Below are positions 18,121-30,407 of a stretch of DNA of 37,030 nucleotides, piece by piece; within the stretch, counting starts at the first letter, position 1, and every line of letters starts with the position of its first letter. This stretch comes from Chlorobiaceae bacterium (lineage in GTDB: Bacteria; Bacteroidota; Chlorobiia; Chlorobiales; Chlorobiaceae). Both the position numbers and the translations under genes were made by a program. Where the stretch lies: the NCBI GenBank assembly GCA_013335115.1, contig JAAXWQ010000016.1:1-37030 (forward strand). Direction: 5' to 3'. The notes under the pieces are model-generated. The model made no database searches. It saw only the letters and a program-made list of their open reading frames with translations, and was not told the DNA's origin.

Positions 18121-18145
18121 ATGTCGTGCCCCGGCGGGCCGACAT
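18121..18145 (+). terminator. GC-rich hairpin after the SRPBCC gene
   Basis: ATGTCG-T-GCCC-CGGC-GGGC-CGACAT is a ten-base-pair stem with one bulged T, 11 bp after the stop and followed by a weakly T-rich stretch (TTCTGTTTCC). It may terminate transcription. Its GCCCCGG core resembles the palindrome at 18373. Confidence 0.45.
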
Positions 18146-18167
18146 TTCTGTTTCCGATCTGTATCCC

Positions 18168-18351
18168 GGGTTTGCGGACTTGGTCGTGAATTCGGGCTTT
18201 GTGGTGAAGCGTACTTTGTGTCAGTAAGTTAATGTTTTCAGGAACGTCCCCAAGGTTACGGGTTTGCGGACTTATTTGCGTGTTCGTGCTTTGTGGTGAA
18301 GTGAGCTTTGTGTTGGTAAGTTAACGTTTTCAGGAACGTCCCCAAGGTTAT
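18168..18351 (-). repeat. 92-bp tandem duplication carrying dispersed repeat copies 3 and 4
   Basis: Two units, 18168-18259 and 18260-18351, share GGGTTTGCGGACTT, CTTTGTGGTGAAG and the reverse-oriented core TAAGTTAA(T/C)GTTTTCAGG continuing to AACGTCCCCAAGGTTA, all at a constant offset of 92. The cores are at 18225-18257 and 18317-18349. The arm beyond the core differs from that of copies 1 and 2, so this is a second subfamily. It lies between the convergent SRPBCC and metH genes. The whole 18110-18439 gap contains no gene. Confidence 0.9.
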
Positions 18352-18372
18352 TACTCCGGGGGTGTTGATTTC

Positions 18373-18426
18373 GGGCCCCGGAGGGGCCCAATATTGGTAG
18401 CGCGGGGTGACGCGAAGCGAATTCGC
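18373..18426. repeat. GC-rich palindrome and short inverted repeat near the metH 3' end
   Basis: GGGCCCC-GGA-GGGGCCC at 18373-18389 is a perfect 7-bp stem, followed by ATATTGGTAGCGCGGGG and the palindrome GCGAATTCGC (18417-18426). There is no T run on either side, so it is a repeat-type palindrome rather than a typical terminator. It could still stop or stabilise metH mRNA. Confidence 0.55.
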
Positions 18427-18439
18427 CCCTTTCCTGAAA

Positions 18440-22120
<3,681 letters not shown>

Positions 22121-22253
22121 GCAGCGGCTCACTGGTTAGGTTTGTTGGCTAAGGCAGCCTTCCGGCGGTAGTCGAAAAATCAGTACTCAAAGTAATAAAA
22201 AAGAGGCGAATTACCCTTGCCGAAGCCGTTGTGGGCGTCCCGTCCGACGGGTG

Positions 22254-22282
22254 TTGTAGTGACGGGGTAAATGCGCTAAATT
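22254..22282 (+). promoter_or_regulatory. Candidate promoter of the outer-membrane protein gene
   Basis: TTGTAG (22254-22259), a 17-base spacer and TAAATT (22277-22282), about 60 bp upstream of the ATG. It lies in the divergent gap with metH, next to a CCCG/CGGG hairpin. Confidence 0.4.
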
Positions 22283-22341
22283 GAACCGGTTCCGCTTTAC
22301 TCCCGAGATATCCACCCATACAGCCGAAAGGAGTGTCCCCC

Positions 22342-23184
22342 ATGGTGCGCAAGATTACCGCCGTATTTCTGTTTTTACCACTTTCCGCCGGCCTCTTCCA
22401 GGTCGCACAGGGCGCCGAGCCGCGCTTCGAGGCTGGGCCTTACGTGTCGAGGATCGTGTACGAGGAGCCCGGAACCATGAAGGATACCGGGGTGATGTAC
22501 GGCGTCGGAGCTTCGGCAATCTGGAAGGCCAGGTACCTCTCGCTTTTCGACTCCTTCAGGATCGATGCGGTTGCGGGCCGGGGGGCAATCGATTACACCT
22601 CCAGTTCCTCAGGCTCGATGTCGGGAGTCGATAACACCATGATCGAAGCCCGGGCGCTGCTCGGCCGGGATTATTCCCGGAGCGGGTCGGAAACCGTTTC
22701 GACCTACACCGGATTCGGCTATCGCCGCCTGACCGACAATTCGGGGGGGATGGTATCAACGACCGGGAAGCGCGGGTACGACCGCGAGTCCCAGTACCTC
22801 TACCTTCCCATGGGCATGGCGATCACTTCGCACTCAGGTTCGGGATGGACGTTCGACGGCACGCTCGAGTACGACATCCTCCTGAAAGGCATCCAGAAAA
22901 GTGCCCTCACGCAGGCGAGCAGCACCACCTACACCTTCAGGAACAACCTGACCAACGACCAGTACGACGGTTACGGAATCAGAGCATCGGCAAGGTTTTC
23001 GAAACGGGTCTCGGGTTCAGCCAATCTCGAATTTGAACCCTTTGTCCGCTACTGGAACATCAGCGAGTCGAGGAGCGCCTACTCCCTGGAGGGCTCTTCA
23101 TCCGCGAATCCCTCGACGGTGTGGTACGTCGAGCCCGCGAACCACTCCACGGAGTACGGCATCAACCTCCTCCTGGTCTTCTGA
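22342..23184 (+). CDS. Predicted outer-membrane beta-barrel protein
   Basis: 280 aa. A signal peptide (KITAVFLFLPLSAGLFQVAQG) is followed by alternating strands rich in aromatic and small residues, turns with SSSSGS or NNLTNDQ, and a final strand STEYGINLLLVF ending in Phe, the typical barrel terminus. No known family was recognised; it resembles generic outer-membrane or autotransporter-type barrels of about ten strands. AAAGGAG precedes ATG 22342 by eight bases and decides the start over a GTG at 22333. It is divergent from metH and convergent with the esterase. Function unknown. Confidence 0.75.
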   Translation: MVRKITAVFLFLPLSAGLFQVAQGAEPRFEAGPYVSRIVYEEPGTMKDTGVMYGVGASAIWKARYLSLFDSFRIDAVAGRGAIDYTSSSSGSMSGVDNTMIEARALLGRDYSRSGSETVSTYTGFGYRRLTDNSGGMVSTTGKRGYDRESQYLYLPMGMAITSHSGSGWTFDGTLEYDILLKGIQKSALTQASSTTYTFRNNLTNDQYDGYGIRASARFSKRVSGSANLEFEPFVRYWNISESRSAYSLEGSSSANPSTVWYVEPANHSTEYGINLLLVF

Positions 23185-23198
23185 AGACTTCGGGATTG

Positions 23199-23239
23199 CT
23201 CAGGCTCCGATCAGGTCGAGCTTTGCCTTAAGCCATAAA
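23199..23239 (-). pseudogene. Decayed duplicate of the esterase gene 3' end
   Basis: On the minus strand this reads LWLKAKLDLIGA followed by TGA at 23202-23200. The live esterase ends SWLKGKIDLIES and TGA. At nucleotide level 33 of 40 bases match (23199-23238 against 23344-23383), with the stop codons in register. The 105-bp segment between the two contains dispersed repeat copy 5. No ribosome site or start goes with it. Confidence 0.8.
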
Positions 23240-23283
23240 AACTCGGGGACGTTCCTGAAAACATTAACTTAGTAAATTAAAGT
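23240..23283 (+). repeat. Dispersed repeat copy 5
   Basis: AACTCGGGGACGTTCCTGAA then AACATTAACTTAGTA and ATTAAAG. It lies between the convergent outer-membrane protein gene and the esterase, just after the duplicated esterase tail. The rest of the segment to 23344 has no other recognised feature. Confidence 0.88.
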
Positions 23284-23344
23284 ACCTGGCGTTACGTATC
23301 CCGAGCGGGTCGGGGATTGACAGGGTCTGTTTTTGCGGGCTTTC

Positions 23345-24016
23345 TCAGGATTCTATCAGGTCGATCTTTCCCTTGAGCCATGAGGCTGCCAGGTCGAGGG
23401 CGTCGCCATCGATTTCGTGGCCCATCGGGTACTCGCGGTAGGTGAGGTCCGCAACGTTCGCCTGCAGCCAGCGGTCGGCTTCGCGTCCCTTGTCGATCGG
23501 GAGGACTTCGTCGTACAGCCCGTGGACCACGAGGAATGGCAGCTCCTTGAGGACTGCCGGGTGCGCCGGGACTTGCGGCGGGCTGTCCGGAAGCTGGCCG
23601 CTCAGGGCGATGACGCCGTGCAGCAGTTCGGGTGAGCTGAATGCGGTCAGGTAGTTCATGACTGCCCCCTGGCTGAACCCCATCAGGAAGACCTTGCCGC
23701 CGGCAGGCCTTGCCGTCTCGATTTTTTCGCGGAGGAACTTCGCCAGGAGGTCGCGGGCCCTTACCGCTGCGTCACGATCGACGGTGATTCCTGCATCGGT
23801 GAAGGCGATCGGGAACCAGCCGTACGATTCGCAGCCCATCTCGATGGGGGCCTGGAGGCTCATGACGCGCAGGCGCCGGTCGAGCATCGGGGCGAGGCTG
23901 ATGAGGTCCTTCTCATTGCTTCCGTAGCCGTGCAGCATGATCAGTAGGGGCGCCCCTTCGGCGGATCCGGCGGAGTAGTCGAGGTGGTTGATGGTGTCCT
24001 GTTTGCGTTCCAGCAT
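23345..24016 (-). CDS. Alpha/beta hydrolase, carboxylesterase/phospholipase family
   Basis: A 223-aa single-domain hydrolase. Oxyanion region LLIMLHGYGSNEKDL, nucleophile elbow GFSQG with Ser115, acid Asp169 in VVHGLYDEVLP and His200 in YPMGHEI form a full triad of the abhydrolase_2 (carboxylesterase/acyl-protein thioesterase) type. The natural substrate cannot be told. It starts 12 bp after mnmA, so it is probably the last gene of the mgtE-mnmA-esterase unit. A mutated copy of its last dozen codons lies 145 bp downstream. Confidence 0.85.
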   Translation of the reverse strand: MLERKQDTINHLDYSAGSAEGAPLLIMLHGYGSNEKDLISLAPMLDRRLRVMSLQAPIEMGCESYGWFPIAFTDAGITVDRDAAVRARDLLAKFLREKIETARPAGGKVFLMGFSQGAVMNYLTAFSSPELLHGVIALSGQLPDSPPQVPAHPAVLKELPFLVVHGLYDEVLPIDKGREADRWLQANVADLTYREYPMGHEIDGDALDLAASWLKGKIDLIES

Positions 24017-24028
24017 CTTGTGTCTTGT

Positions 24029-25114
24029 TCAGGGTTGCGATGTCTTGAGGATACCGGTGATCGTGCCGCCTCCCAGCAGTTCGTCGCCGCGGTAGAAGAC
24101 GACGGCCTGGCCCGCGGCGACGGCGCTCTTCGGTTCGGCGAACGAAACGATGGCCGAACCGTCGTCCTGCGGCCGGATGATGCATCGGCTTTCGCGGTCG
24201 CGGTACCGGATCTTCGCCGACGCTTCGACCGGGTCCACGGGAGGGTCGATGCCGATCCAGTTGAGTCCTTCGGCCCTGAGTGCATGGCATTCGAGGGCTT
24301 GCTTCGGGCCGACGTATATCCGGTTGTGGATGGCATCGATTTCGGTGACATAGGAGGGCTCTCCCGTCGAGATGCCGAGCCCCCGCCTTTGGCCGATCGT
24401 GTAGAAGGGGTAGCCTCGATGCTGCCCGACGACCCTGCCCGACACGTCGACGATCTCGCCGTCGGCCACCCGTTCGGCAAGCCCCGGCAGGGCGCTTTCG
24501 AGGTAGCCGCAGTAGTCGTCGTGAGGTACGAAGCAGATCTCCTGGCTCTCCTTCTTCTCTGCGGCCAGCACTCCGAACGACCGCGCCATCTCGCGCACCT
24601 CGGGCTTGGTATGCTCCCCGAGCGGGAACAGCGTCTTCGAGATTTCGTGGCGGCCCAGCATCCAGAGGAAGTAGCTCTGGTCCTTCTGCGGATCGACACC
24701 TTTGTAGAGTCGATGGCGTCCGTCGACGAGCGATGTGCGGGCGTAATGGCCGGTCGCCACGAAGTCGGCGTCCAGGAGGTTCACCGCCTCGAAGAGCCCG
24801 AACCATTTGATGGCCTTGTTGCACACCATGCAGGGGTTCGGCGTCCTGCCCGCAAGGTAGGCTTCGTGGAAGTACCCCATTACTTCATGCCTGAACCTGC
24901 CGCTCAGGTTGAAGGTGAAGGTCGGAAACTCGAATTCGGGAAGATCGCTTACGCGCAACGGGGATGGGGCGAGTGCCGGTTCGTGGTCCGGGTCGTCGAG
25001 CACCCTGATGTTCAGGCCGGTGACCCGGTAGCCTTGCCGTGAGAGCAGGCAGGCGGCGACGGCCGAATCCACGCCCCCCGAAAGGCCGACGATGACATGT
25101 GGACGTGTGTTCAT
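24029..25114 (-). CDS. mnmA: tRNA-specific 2-thiouridylase MnmA
   Basis: 361 aa. The PP-loop GLSGGVDS (10-17) binds ATP; TPNPCMVCNKAIKW holds the catalytic Cys98, and KKESQEICFVPHDDY holds the partner Cys. FVATGHYAR and DQSYFLWML are also typical. It makes 2-thiouridine at the wobble base of Lys, Glu and Gln tRNAs, using sulfur from a persulfide relay. The frame is open well upstream, but ATG 25114 puts the PP-loop at the normal distance. It lies 29 bp downstream of mgtE. Confidence 0.94.
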   Translation of the reverse strand: MNTRPHVIVGLSGGVDSAVAACLLSRQGYRVTGLNIRVLDDPDHEPALAPSPLRVSDLPEFEFPTFTFNLSGRFRHEVMGYFHEAYLAGRTPNPCMVCNKAIKWFGLFEAVNLLDADFVATGHYARTSLVDGRHRLYKGVDPQKDQSYFLWMLGRHEISKTLFPLGEHTKPEVREMARSFGVLAAEKKESQEICFVPHDDYCGYLESALPGLAERVADGEIVDVSGRVVGQHRGYPFYTIGQRRGLGISTGEPSYVTEIDAIHNRIYVGPKQALECHALRAEGLNWIGIDPPVDPVEASAKIRYRDRESRCIIRPQDDGSAIVSFAEPKSAVAAGQAVVFYRGDELLGGGTITGILKTSQP

Positions 25115-25143
25115 CTGCTTGGTGTCATGTGTTGTGCCGCCGG

Positions 25144-26526
25144 TCAGAGCAGGACCCCCCGAAGCACCAGTGAGGCGACCGTGAAATAGATGACGATTCC
25201 GGTGACGTCCACCAGCGTTGCCACGAACGGCGCCGAGGAGGTCGCCGGATCGAGGCCGAGGCGTTTGAGCAGCAGCGGGAGCATCGAGCCGGTGATGGTG
25301 CCCCAGAGCACGATGCCCACGAGCGATGTGCCGACCGTGATGCCGATCAATAACCAGACCTTCGTGAATTGCCCGAGGATCATCGACCACAAGACGACCC
25401 TGAACAGGCCGAGCAGGCCGAGCATGCCCCCGAGCAAAAGGCCCGACAGCAGTTCGCGACGCATGACCGACCACCAGTCCCTGATGGTGATTTCGCCGAG
25501 GGAGAGCGAACGGATGATGAGCGTCGCGGCCTGCGAGCCCGAGTTGCCGCCGCTGGAGATGACCAGCGGGATGAAGGTGGCCAGGACGATCGCCTTGGCG
25601 AGCTCGCCTTCGAAATAGGACATGGCCGAAGCCGTCAGCATCTCGCTGAGGAAGAGCACGACGAGCCAGACGCCGCGTTTCTTGACGAGCTCAAGCAGTG
25701 GTACGTCGATGTACGGCTCTTCGAGGGCCTCGATACCGCCGAACTTCTGGATGTCTTCGGTCTCCTCCTCTTCGGCGACGTCGAGCATGTCGTCGACGGT
25801 CACGATGCCGATCAGGTAGCCGTTCGAATCGACGACGGGAAGCGCGACCCTGTCGTACCGCTTGAACTCTTCGAGCGCGTCCTGCTGGTCCTGCGTGGCC
25901 ATCAGGGTGATCAGCTTGTCTTCGGAGATGATGTCGCCTACTTTCCGGTCCAGCGGCGAAAGCAGGAGGTCGCGGGCTACCATTTCGCCGGCGAGCTTGC
26001 CGTGGTCGTCCACCGCGTAGATCACGTTCAAGGTCTCGCTTTCATGGCCGAAGGTCCTGATGTGTTCCAGCACCTGGCCGATGTTCCAGTCCTGCTTGAC
26101 GCTGAGGTAGTCCGGCGACATGAGCCTTCCGACGCTGCCTTCCGCATAGGCGAGCAGGGTCTTGGCAATCTTGAACTCCTTGAAGCTGAGCAGTTTGATG
26201 AGCTCCTGGGCGACCGCGCCGGGAAGCTCCTCGAGCAGGGCCGTGCGGTCATCGGCCGACATGCTGTTCAGGATGTGCGTGACATCCTTCTGGGTGAGTG
26301 CGTTGAGGAGGTTCTGCTGGGCGTCGAAGTCGAGGTACTCGAAGGTTTCCGTGGCGACATCCCTCGGTAGAAGCCGGAAGAGGATCGCCTGGTCGCTTTC
26401 GGGGAGGTCGGAGATGAGCTCGGCAAGGTCGACAGGAATCCAGTCGTTGAAGAGCCGCTGCAGGGCGCTGAAGTTGCGCTTTTCGATCAGCTCGCGTATT
26501 TCTGGAAATATTGGGGTCCCGATCAT
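25144..26526 (-). CDS. mgtE: Magnesium transporter MgtE
   Basis: 460 aa. The N-domain consists of helical repeats ([35 protein letters not shown]), followed by two CBS domains (about 140-255, with [22 protein letters not shown]) and five membrane helices at 280-460 including [23 protein letters not shown], the conserved pore signature. MgtE is a Mg-gated Mg channel of the inner membrane in which the cytosolic domains sense Mg. Start ATG 26526. The 73-bp upstream gap is too short for an M-box riboswitch. Confidence 0.94.
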   Translation of the reverse strand: MIGTPIFPEIRELIEKRNFSALQRLFNDWIPVDLAELISDLPESDQAILFRLLPRDVATETFEYLDFDAQQNLLNALTQKDVTHILNSMSADDRTALLEELPGAVAQELIKLLSFKEFKIAKTLLAYAEGSVGRLMSPDYLSVKQDWNIGQVLEHIRTFGHESETLNVIYAVDDHGKLAGEMVARDLLLSPLDRKVGDIISEDKLITLMATQDQQDALEEFKRYDRVALPVVDSNGYLIGIVTVDDMLDVAEEEETEDIQKFGGIEALEEPYIDVPLLELVKKRGVWLVVLFLSEMLTASAMSYFEGELAKAIVLATFIPLVISSGGNSGSQAATLIIRSLSLGEITIRDWWSVMRRELLSGLLLGGMLGLLGLFRVVLWSMILGQFTKVWLLIGITVGTSLVGIVLWGTITGSMLPLLLKRLGLDPATSSAPFVATLVDVTGIVIYFTVASLVLRGVLL

Positions 26527-26599
26527 GGTGCCTGAGGCTGCTTGGTGATTGATTCCTCGTCTGACCCGACAGAACGTAAAAAAGGAAATTTATTCAACT

Positions 26600-27223
26600 T
26601 TACCACATGCCGGAGCCCTTTTTCCGGCCTGCCGGAGGGCGGCTTTTCGAAATGTGGGGAGATCCGGTGACGAACTTCCGCCAAGGCAGTCCGATGCTTC
26701 TTGAAATGCCGATGCGAGGGCTGGTGCCGATCATCTCCGGCGGCAGCTCCGGGGCGTCCTCGATCCAGCATCGATGCCCGAAAAGCGGTTCCGCGTCAAG
26801 GTCGGGGCCGATACCGAGGGCCTGGGTCAGCCTGCCAGGGCCGCTCATGAGCGAGCGCAGCTCTTCGGTGCGACGGTTCATGCGCATCCGTTCGATGCCT
26901 TCGACGGGTTCCATGGCCCGCAGGAGCACCGCGCCGGCCGTTCCGACCGGTTCGGAGACGATGTTGGCCAGGTGGTGGCAGCCGTAGGAGAAGTAGATGT
27001 ACAGGGTGCCCGGCTGGCCGAACATGGCGCGGTTCCGCCGGGTTATGCCCCTCCATGCGTGGCTTGCCTCGTCATCCTCGCCGAGGTAGGCTTCGGTTTC
27101 GACGATCCGGCCCTTCAGCAGGAGTCCTCCAGGCCCCTCGCTGCGCACGAATACCTTGCCCAGCAGGCGCTCGGCGAGCACCAGTGTCGGCACTTCGAAG
27201 AAATCAGGGCCCAGATGTTCCAT
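26600..27223 (-). CDS. 3-methyladenine DNA glycosylase (AAG/MPG family)
   Basis: 207 aa. LAERLLGKVFVR, the catalytic RIVETEAYLGEDDEASHAWRG (Glu activates the water), MFGQPGTLYIYFSYGCHHLANIV and SGPGRLTQALGI are the diagnostic blocks of the alkyladenine glycosylase family. It removes alkylated purines from DNA. The tail ends KSRPPAGRKKGSGMW. It is divergent from parA and may be transcribed together with mgtE. Confidence 0.92.
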   Translation of the reverse strand: MEHLGPDFFEVPTLVLAERLLGKVFVRSEGPGGLLLKGRIVETEAYLGEDDEASHAWRGITRRNRAMFGQPGTLYIYFSYGCHHLANIVSEPVGTAGAVLLRAMEPVEGIERMRMNRRTEELRSLMSGPGRLTQALGIGPDLDAEPLFGHRCWIEDAPELPPEMIGTSPRIGISRSIGLPWRKFVTGSPHISKSRPPAGRKKGSGMW

Positions 27224-27250
27224 GATCGTTAAATAGAGGTACCCTTGAGT

Positions 27251-27278
27251 TTGTAAAAGTTTTCGTATCTATTATAAT
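27251..27278 (+). promoter_or_regulatory. Candidate promoter of the parAB operon
   Basis: TTGTAA (27251-27256), 16-base spacer and a consensus TATAAT (27273-27278), about 60 bp before the parA ATG, in an AT-rich pocket between divergent genes. Confidence 0.6.
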
Positions 27279-27339
27279 TAAGCAGGTTGAAAGAGATTGG
27301 TGAACCACGCGAAAATTTTTCATTTCCCCGGCTATTTTC

Positions 27340-28149
27340 ATGGGTAGAGTCATAGCAATTGCAAACCAGAAAGGTGGCGTCGGCAAGACGACCACGGCGG
27401 TCAATATTGCGGCTTCCATAGCGATTTCCGAATTCCGTACCCTCCTGATCGATATCGATCCCCAGGCGAACGCCACCTCCGGATTCGGGATCGAAACCGG
27501 CGACGAGATCGAGAACACCTTCTACCACGTCATGGTGAAGGGCGGGGAGATACGGGACGCGATCAAGTCCTCCGGCCTGGAGTACCTCGACGTGCTGCCC
27601 TCCAACGTGAACCTCGTCGGCATGGAGGTCGAACTGGTCAACATGCGCGAGCGGGAGTTCGTCATGCAGAAGGCCCTGAAGCAGGTCAGGGAGCAGTACG
27701 ACTACATCATCATCGACTGTCCGCCTTCGCTCGGCCTTATCACGCTCAATTCGCTCACTGCGGCCGACTCGGTGCTCATTCCGGTCCAGGCCGAGTACTA
27801 CGCCCTCGAGGGGCTTGGCAAACTGCTGAACACCATCAGCATCGTGCGCAAGCACCTGAACCCCCGGCTCGAGATCGAGGGTGTGCTGGTTACCATGTTC
27901 GACTCCCGGCTGAGGCTCGCCTCCCAGGTGGCCGAAGAGGTGAAGAAGTTCTTCAAGGACAAGGTCTACAAGACCTGCATCCGCAGGAACGTCAGGCTCT
28001 CCGAGGCGCCGAGCCATGGCAAGCCGGCCCTGCTGTACGATGCCCAGAGCATCGGCTCGAAGGATTACCTCGACCTCGCCCAGGAGATTTTCGAGCGTGA
28101 CGGCAACATCAGGAAATTCAATGTAAGGCAGCAGCCGCTGCCCGGTTAA
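27340..28149 (+). CDS. parA: Chromosome partitioning ATPase ParA
   Basis: 269 aa. The deviant Walker A motif [17 protein letters not shown] (Lys11 is the signature lysine), Walker A' DIDPQANAT and [13 protein letters not shown] are those of ParA/Soj. It binds DNA as an ATP-dependent dimer and is released by ParB. Start ATG 27340. parB begins 11 bp downstream. I found no good parS match (TGTTTCACGTGAAACA) in the window. Confidence 0.95.
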   Translation: MGRVIAIANQKGGVGKTTTAVNIAASIAISEFRTLLIDIDPQANATSGFGIETGDEIENTFYHVMVKGGEIRDAIKSSGLEYLDVLPSNVNLVGMEVELVNMREREFVMQKALKQVREQYDYIIIDCPPSLGLITLNSLTAADSVLIPVQAEYYALEGLGKLLNTISIVRKHLNPRLEIEGVLVTMFDSRLRLASQVAEEVKKFFKDKVYKTCIRRNVRLSEAPSHGKPALLYDAQSIGSKDYLDLAQEIFERDGNIRKFNVRQQPLPG

Positions 28150-28160
28150 CCGGGGAACAT

Positions 28161-29048
28161 ATGTCGAAAAAAGCATTGGGCAGGGGATTGAAGGCCTTGA
28201 TCTCCGAAGAGGGCTTCGCGGCCGCCGAGAAGGCGGAGGTGACCGAAAAGCTCCAGGATGGCGCCATAGGCAGCCTGCCGGTCGACAAGATCAGGGTCAA
28301 CCCGTTCCAGCCCCGCAAGGAGTTCGACGAGGCTGCCCTCGAAGAGCTTCGCAACTCCATCATCGAAAACGGCGTCATCCAGCCGGTGACGGTCTGCCGG
28401 GACGGCGACGGTTACCAGCTCATCAGCGGTGAACGACGACTTCGCGCCGTCACGGGCGCGGGCTTCAAGTTCATTCCGGCTTACGTCATCGAGGCGCCCG
28501 AGGACGCCACCAAGCTTGAACTCGCCCTCATCGAAAATATCCAGCGCGAGGACCTGAACGCGATCGAAGTAGCCCTTGCCCTCAGGAGCCTGGTGACCAA
28601 GTGCAACCTCACCCAGGATGAGGTGGCCCAGAAGGTCGGCAAGAACCGCTCCACGGTCAGCAATTTCCTGCGCCTGCTCAAGCTGCCCCGCCAGATCCAG
28701 GATAGCATCCGGTCGAGGGAGATCTCGTCCGGCCACGCCCGTGCGCTGATCAACCTCCCGAACGAGCAGCTTCAGCTCAAGGTGTGGCGCCAGATCATGT
28801 CGCGCCAGCTTTCGGTGCGGCAGACCGAGGCACTGGTCAACAACATGTTCAAGGACCAGCCCAAGGAGGCGCCGAAGCAGCCCTCCCACCGGACCGTCCA
28901 GCTCGGGGAGATCGAAGGCATCCTCAGGGACCGCCTTGCCACCAAGGTGAAGGTCGTCGAGAAGAACGGCGGCCAGGGCGAGATCCATATCAGGTATTTT
29001 TCAAACGATGATCTTGAACGAATCCTTGACCTGATGGGTAATGACTGA
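28161..29048 (+). CDS. parB: Chromosome partitioning protein ParB
   Basis: 295 aa. It starts MSKKALGRGLKALIS and has IRVNPFQPRKEFDE, the CTP-binding GERRLRA at residues 90-96, a helix-turn-helix (TQDEVAQKVGKNRSTVSNFL, about 152-171) and a short C-terminal dimerisation tail after LRDRLATKVKVV. It binds parS and spreads as a CTP-dependent clamp. It overlaps the next gene by 8 bp. Confidence 0.95.
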   Translation: MSKKALGRGLKALISEEGFAAAEKAEVTEKLQDGAIGSLPVDKIRVNPFQPRKEFDEAALEELRNSIIENGVIQPVTVCRDGDGYQLISGERRLRAVTGAGFKFIPAYVIEAPEDATKLELALIENIQREDLNAIEVALALRSLVTKCNLTQDEVAQKVGKNRSTVSNFLRLLKLPRQIQDSIRSREISSGHARALINLPNEQLQLKVWRQIMSRQLSVRQTEALVNNMFKDQPKEAPKQPSHRTVQLGEIEGILRDRLATKVKVVEKNGGQGEIHIRYFSNDDLERILDLMGND

Positions 29049-29637
29049 ACTTCACAACCGTATCCGACGCTTTTCGGCGACCCTGTTGCTTGCCTCGTGC
29101 CTCGGCATGGCAATCCCCTCCGTGAACGTCATGGCGGCGCCGGGCGGCATGCTCTCGACCTCCTCCTCTTCGACGGAGGTTCGGGGTTCCCTGGTGGCGG
29201 AAGACTCGACCGCGGTCAACCGTCAGGTCGAGGCGGAAAACGGCTATCGCCACTCCCCGTGGAAGGTCGCGGCGATCTCGGCCGTCCTGCCCGGTTACGG
29301 ACAGGTCTACAACCATGCGGCCTGGAAGCTGCCGATCTACTACGGCCTCATGGCTTACTTCGCCAAGAACGTCATCGACGACAACAAGAAGTACAACGAC
29401 TACCGCTCGCAGTTCCTCGCCGAGCCCTCTGCCGCGACCGCCACGAGCCGCGACGATTACCGGACGAAGCGCAACACCCAGATCGTCTGGCTGTGCCTCA
29501 CCTACATTGCCGGTATCGTCGATGCCTACGTCGATACGCAGCTGTACGACTTCGACAGGATCATCGACGAGAAGGTCGGCGCGACCGTCGCCCCCCCGGG
29601 CCCGGCGCCGCTCGTCACCGTTTCAATGAAATTTTAG
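29041..29637 (+). CDS. DUF5683 envelope protein
   Basis: 198 aa. An N-terminal signal-like segment (FSATLLLASCLGMAIP) ends before a Ser/Thr-rich stretch; the core HSPWKVAAISAVLPGYGQVYNHAAWKLPIYYGLMAYF and NDYRSQFL then IVWLCLTYIAGIVDAYVD is the DUF5683 pattern. Function unknown. The same order, parB-DUF5683-dapB, is known from Bacteroidota and Chlorobiota. ATG 29041 overlaps the parB stop by 8 bp, indicating coupling. Confidence 0.8.
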   Translation: MTELHNRIRRFSATLLLASCLGMAIPSVNVMAAPGGMLSTSSSSTEVRGSLVAEDSTAVNRQVEAENGYRHSPWKVAAISAVLPGYGQVYNHAAWKLPIYYGLMAYFAKNVIDDNKKYNDYRSQFLAEPSAATATSRDDYRTKRNTQIVWLCLTYIAGIVDAYVDTQLYDFDRIIDEKVGATVAPPGPAPLVTVSMKF

Positions 29638-29652
29638 TACCAGTTCCAAACC

Positions 29653-30402
29653 ATGAAGATCACTCTCGTTGGTAACGGCCGCATGGGCCGGCAGATCACC
29701 GACATCGTCACCCGTTCCGGGGAGCATACCATCCTCCGGGTGCTCGACGCCGTGGATACCATCGACGCCGCAGCATTCGCCGGCACGGATGCCATCATCG
29801 ATTTTACGGTCAGGGAGGCCTTCCTTGCCAACTATCCGGCGCTCATCGCCTCCGGCAAGCCGGTGGTTGTCGGCACCACGGGCTGGGATGACGTCATGGA
29901 CCGCATCAAGGGCGAGGTGGTCGCCTCCGGGGCATCGATGCTCTACTCGGCCAACTTCTCCCTCGGCGTGAACATCTTCCTCAGGACGCTCCGCGAGGCG
30001 TCACGCCTCATCGCACCGTTCAGGCAGTTCGATATCGCCCTCTGCGAGCAGCACCATACCGGCAAGGCCGATTTCCCGAGCGGCACCGGCCTGAAGGCTG
30101 CCGAGGTGGTCCTTTCGGCCAACCCGCGCAAGAGGTCGGTGGCGAAGCAGCTCGAGGAGGGCCGCAAGATCAGGGAGGACGAGCTGCAGGTGGCGGCGCT
30201 CCGCCTCGGCTCGGTGTTCGGCGTCCATACCGCGTTCATCGACTCAGATGCCGATTCGATCGAGCTCACCCATACGGCCAAGAACCGCAACGGATTCGCT
30301 TCCGGGGCCGTCCATGCCGCAACATGGCTCGTCGCCCGCCACGTGATGCGGCCCGGCTTCTACACGATGGACGATTTCCTGAACGACCTTTTCGCCGAGT
30401 GA
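29653..30402 (+). CDS. dapB: 4-hydroxy-tetrahydrodipicolinate reductase
   Basis: 249 aa. The nucleotide-binding loop VGNGRMGR (6-13), VVGTTGW, the catalytic and substrate loop [20 protein letters not shown] (about 130-150) and a C-terminal [13 protein letters not shown] define DapB. It makes tetrahydrodipicolinate for lysine and diaminopimelate (peptidoglycan). Note EQHHTGKAD where many homologues have E-x-HH-x-x-K-x-DAPSGTA; the PSGT loop is intact. It ends at a TGA overlapped by a possible GTG start of the next gene. Confidence 0.94.
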   Translation: MKITLVGNGRMGRQITDIVTRSGEHTILRVLDAVDTIDAAAFAGTDAIIDFTVREAFLANYPALIASGKPVVVGTTGWDDVMDRIKGEVVASGASMLYSANFSLGVNIFLRTLREASRLIAPFRQFDIALCEQHHTGKADFPSGTGLKAAEVVLSANPRKRSVAKQLEEGRKIREDELQVAALRLGSVFGVHTAFIDSDADSIELTHTAKNRNGFASGAVHAATWLVARHVMRPGFYTMDDFLNDLFAE

Positions 30403-30407
30403 GCCAC

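Noticed and set aside
18373-18389. Perfect GC palindrome as the metH terminator
   Set aside because: No T run follows on either strand, so it is listed as a repeat palindrome instead.
22133-22341. Possible cobalamin or SAM riboswitch upstream of metH
   Set aside because: I could not find a B12-box-like sequence or the conserved SAM aptamer core; only a short CCCG/CGGG hairpin is visible.
26527-26599. M-box magnesium riboswitch before mgtE
   Set aside because: The gap is only 73 bp, too short for that aptamer.
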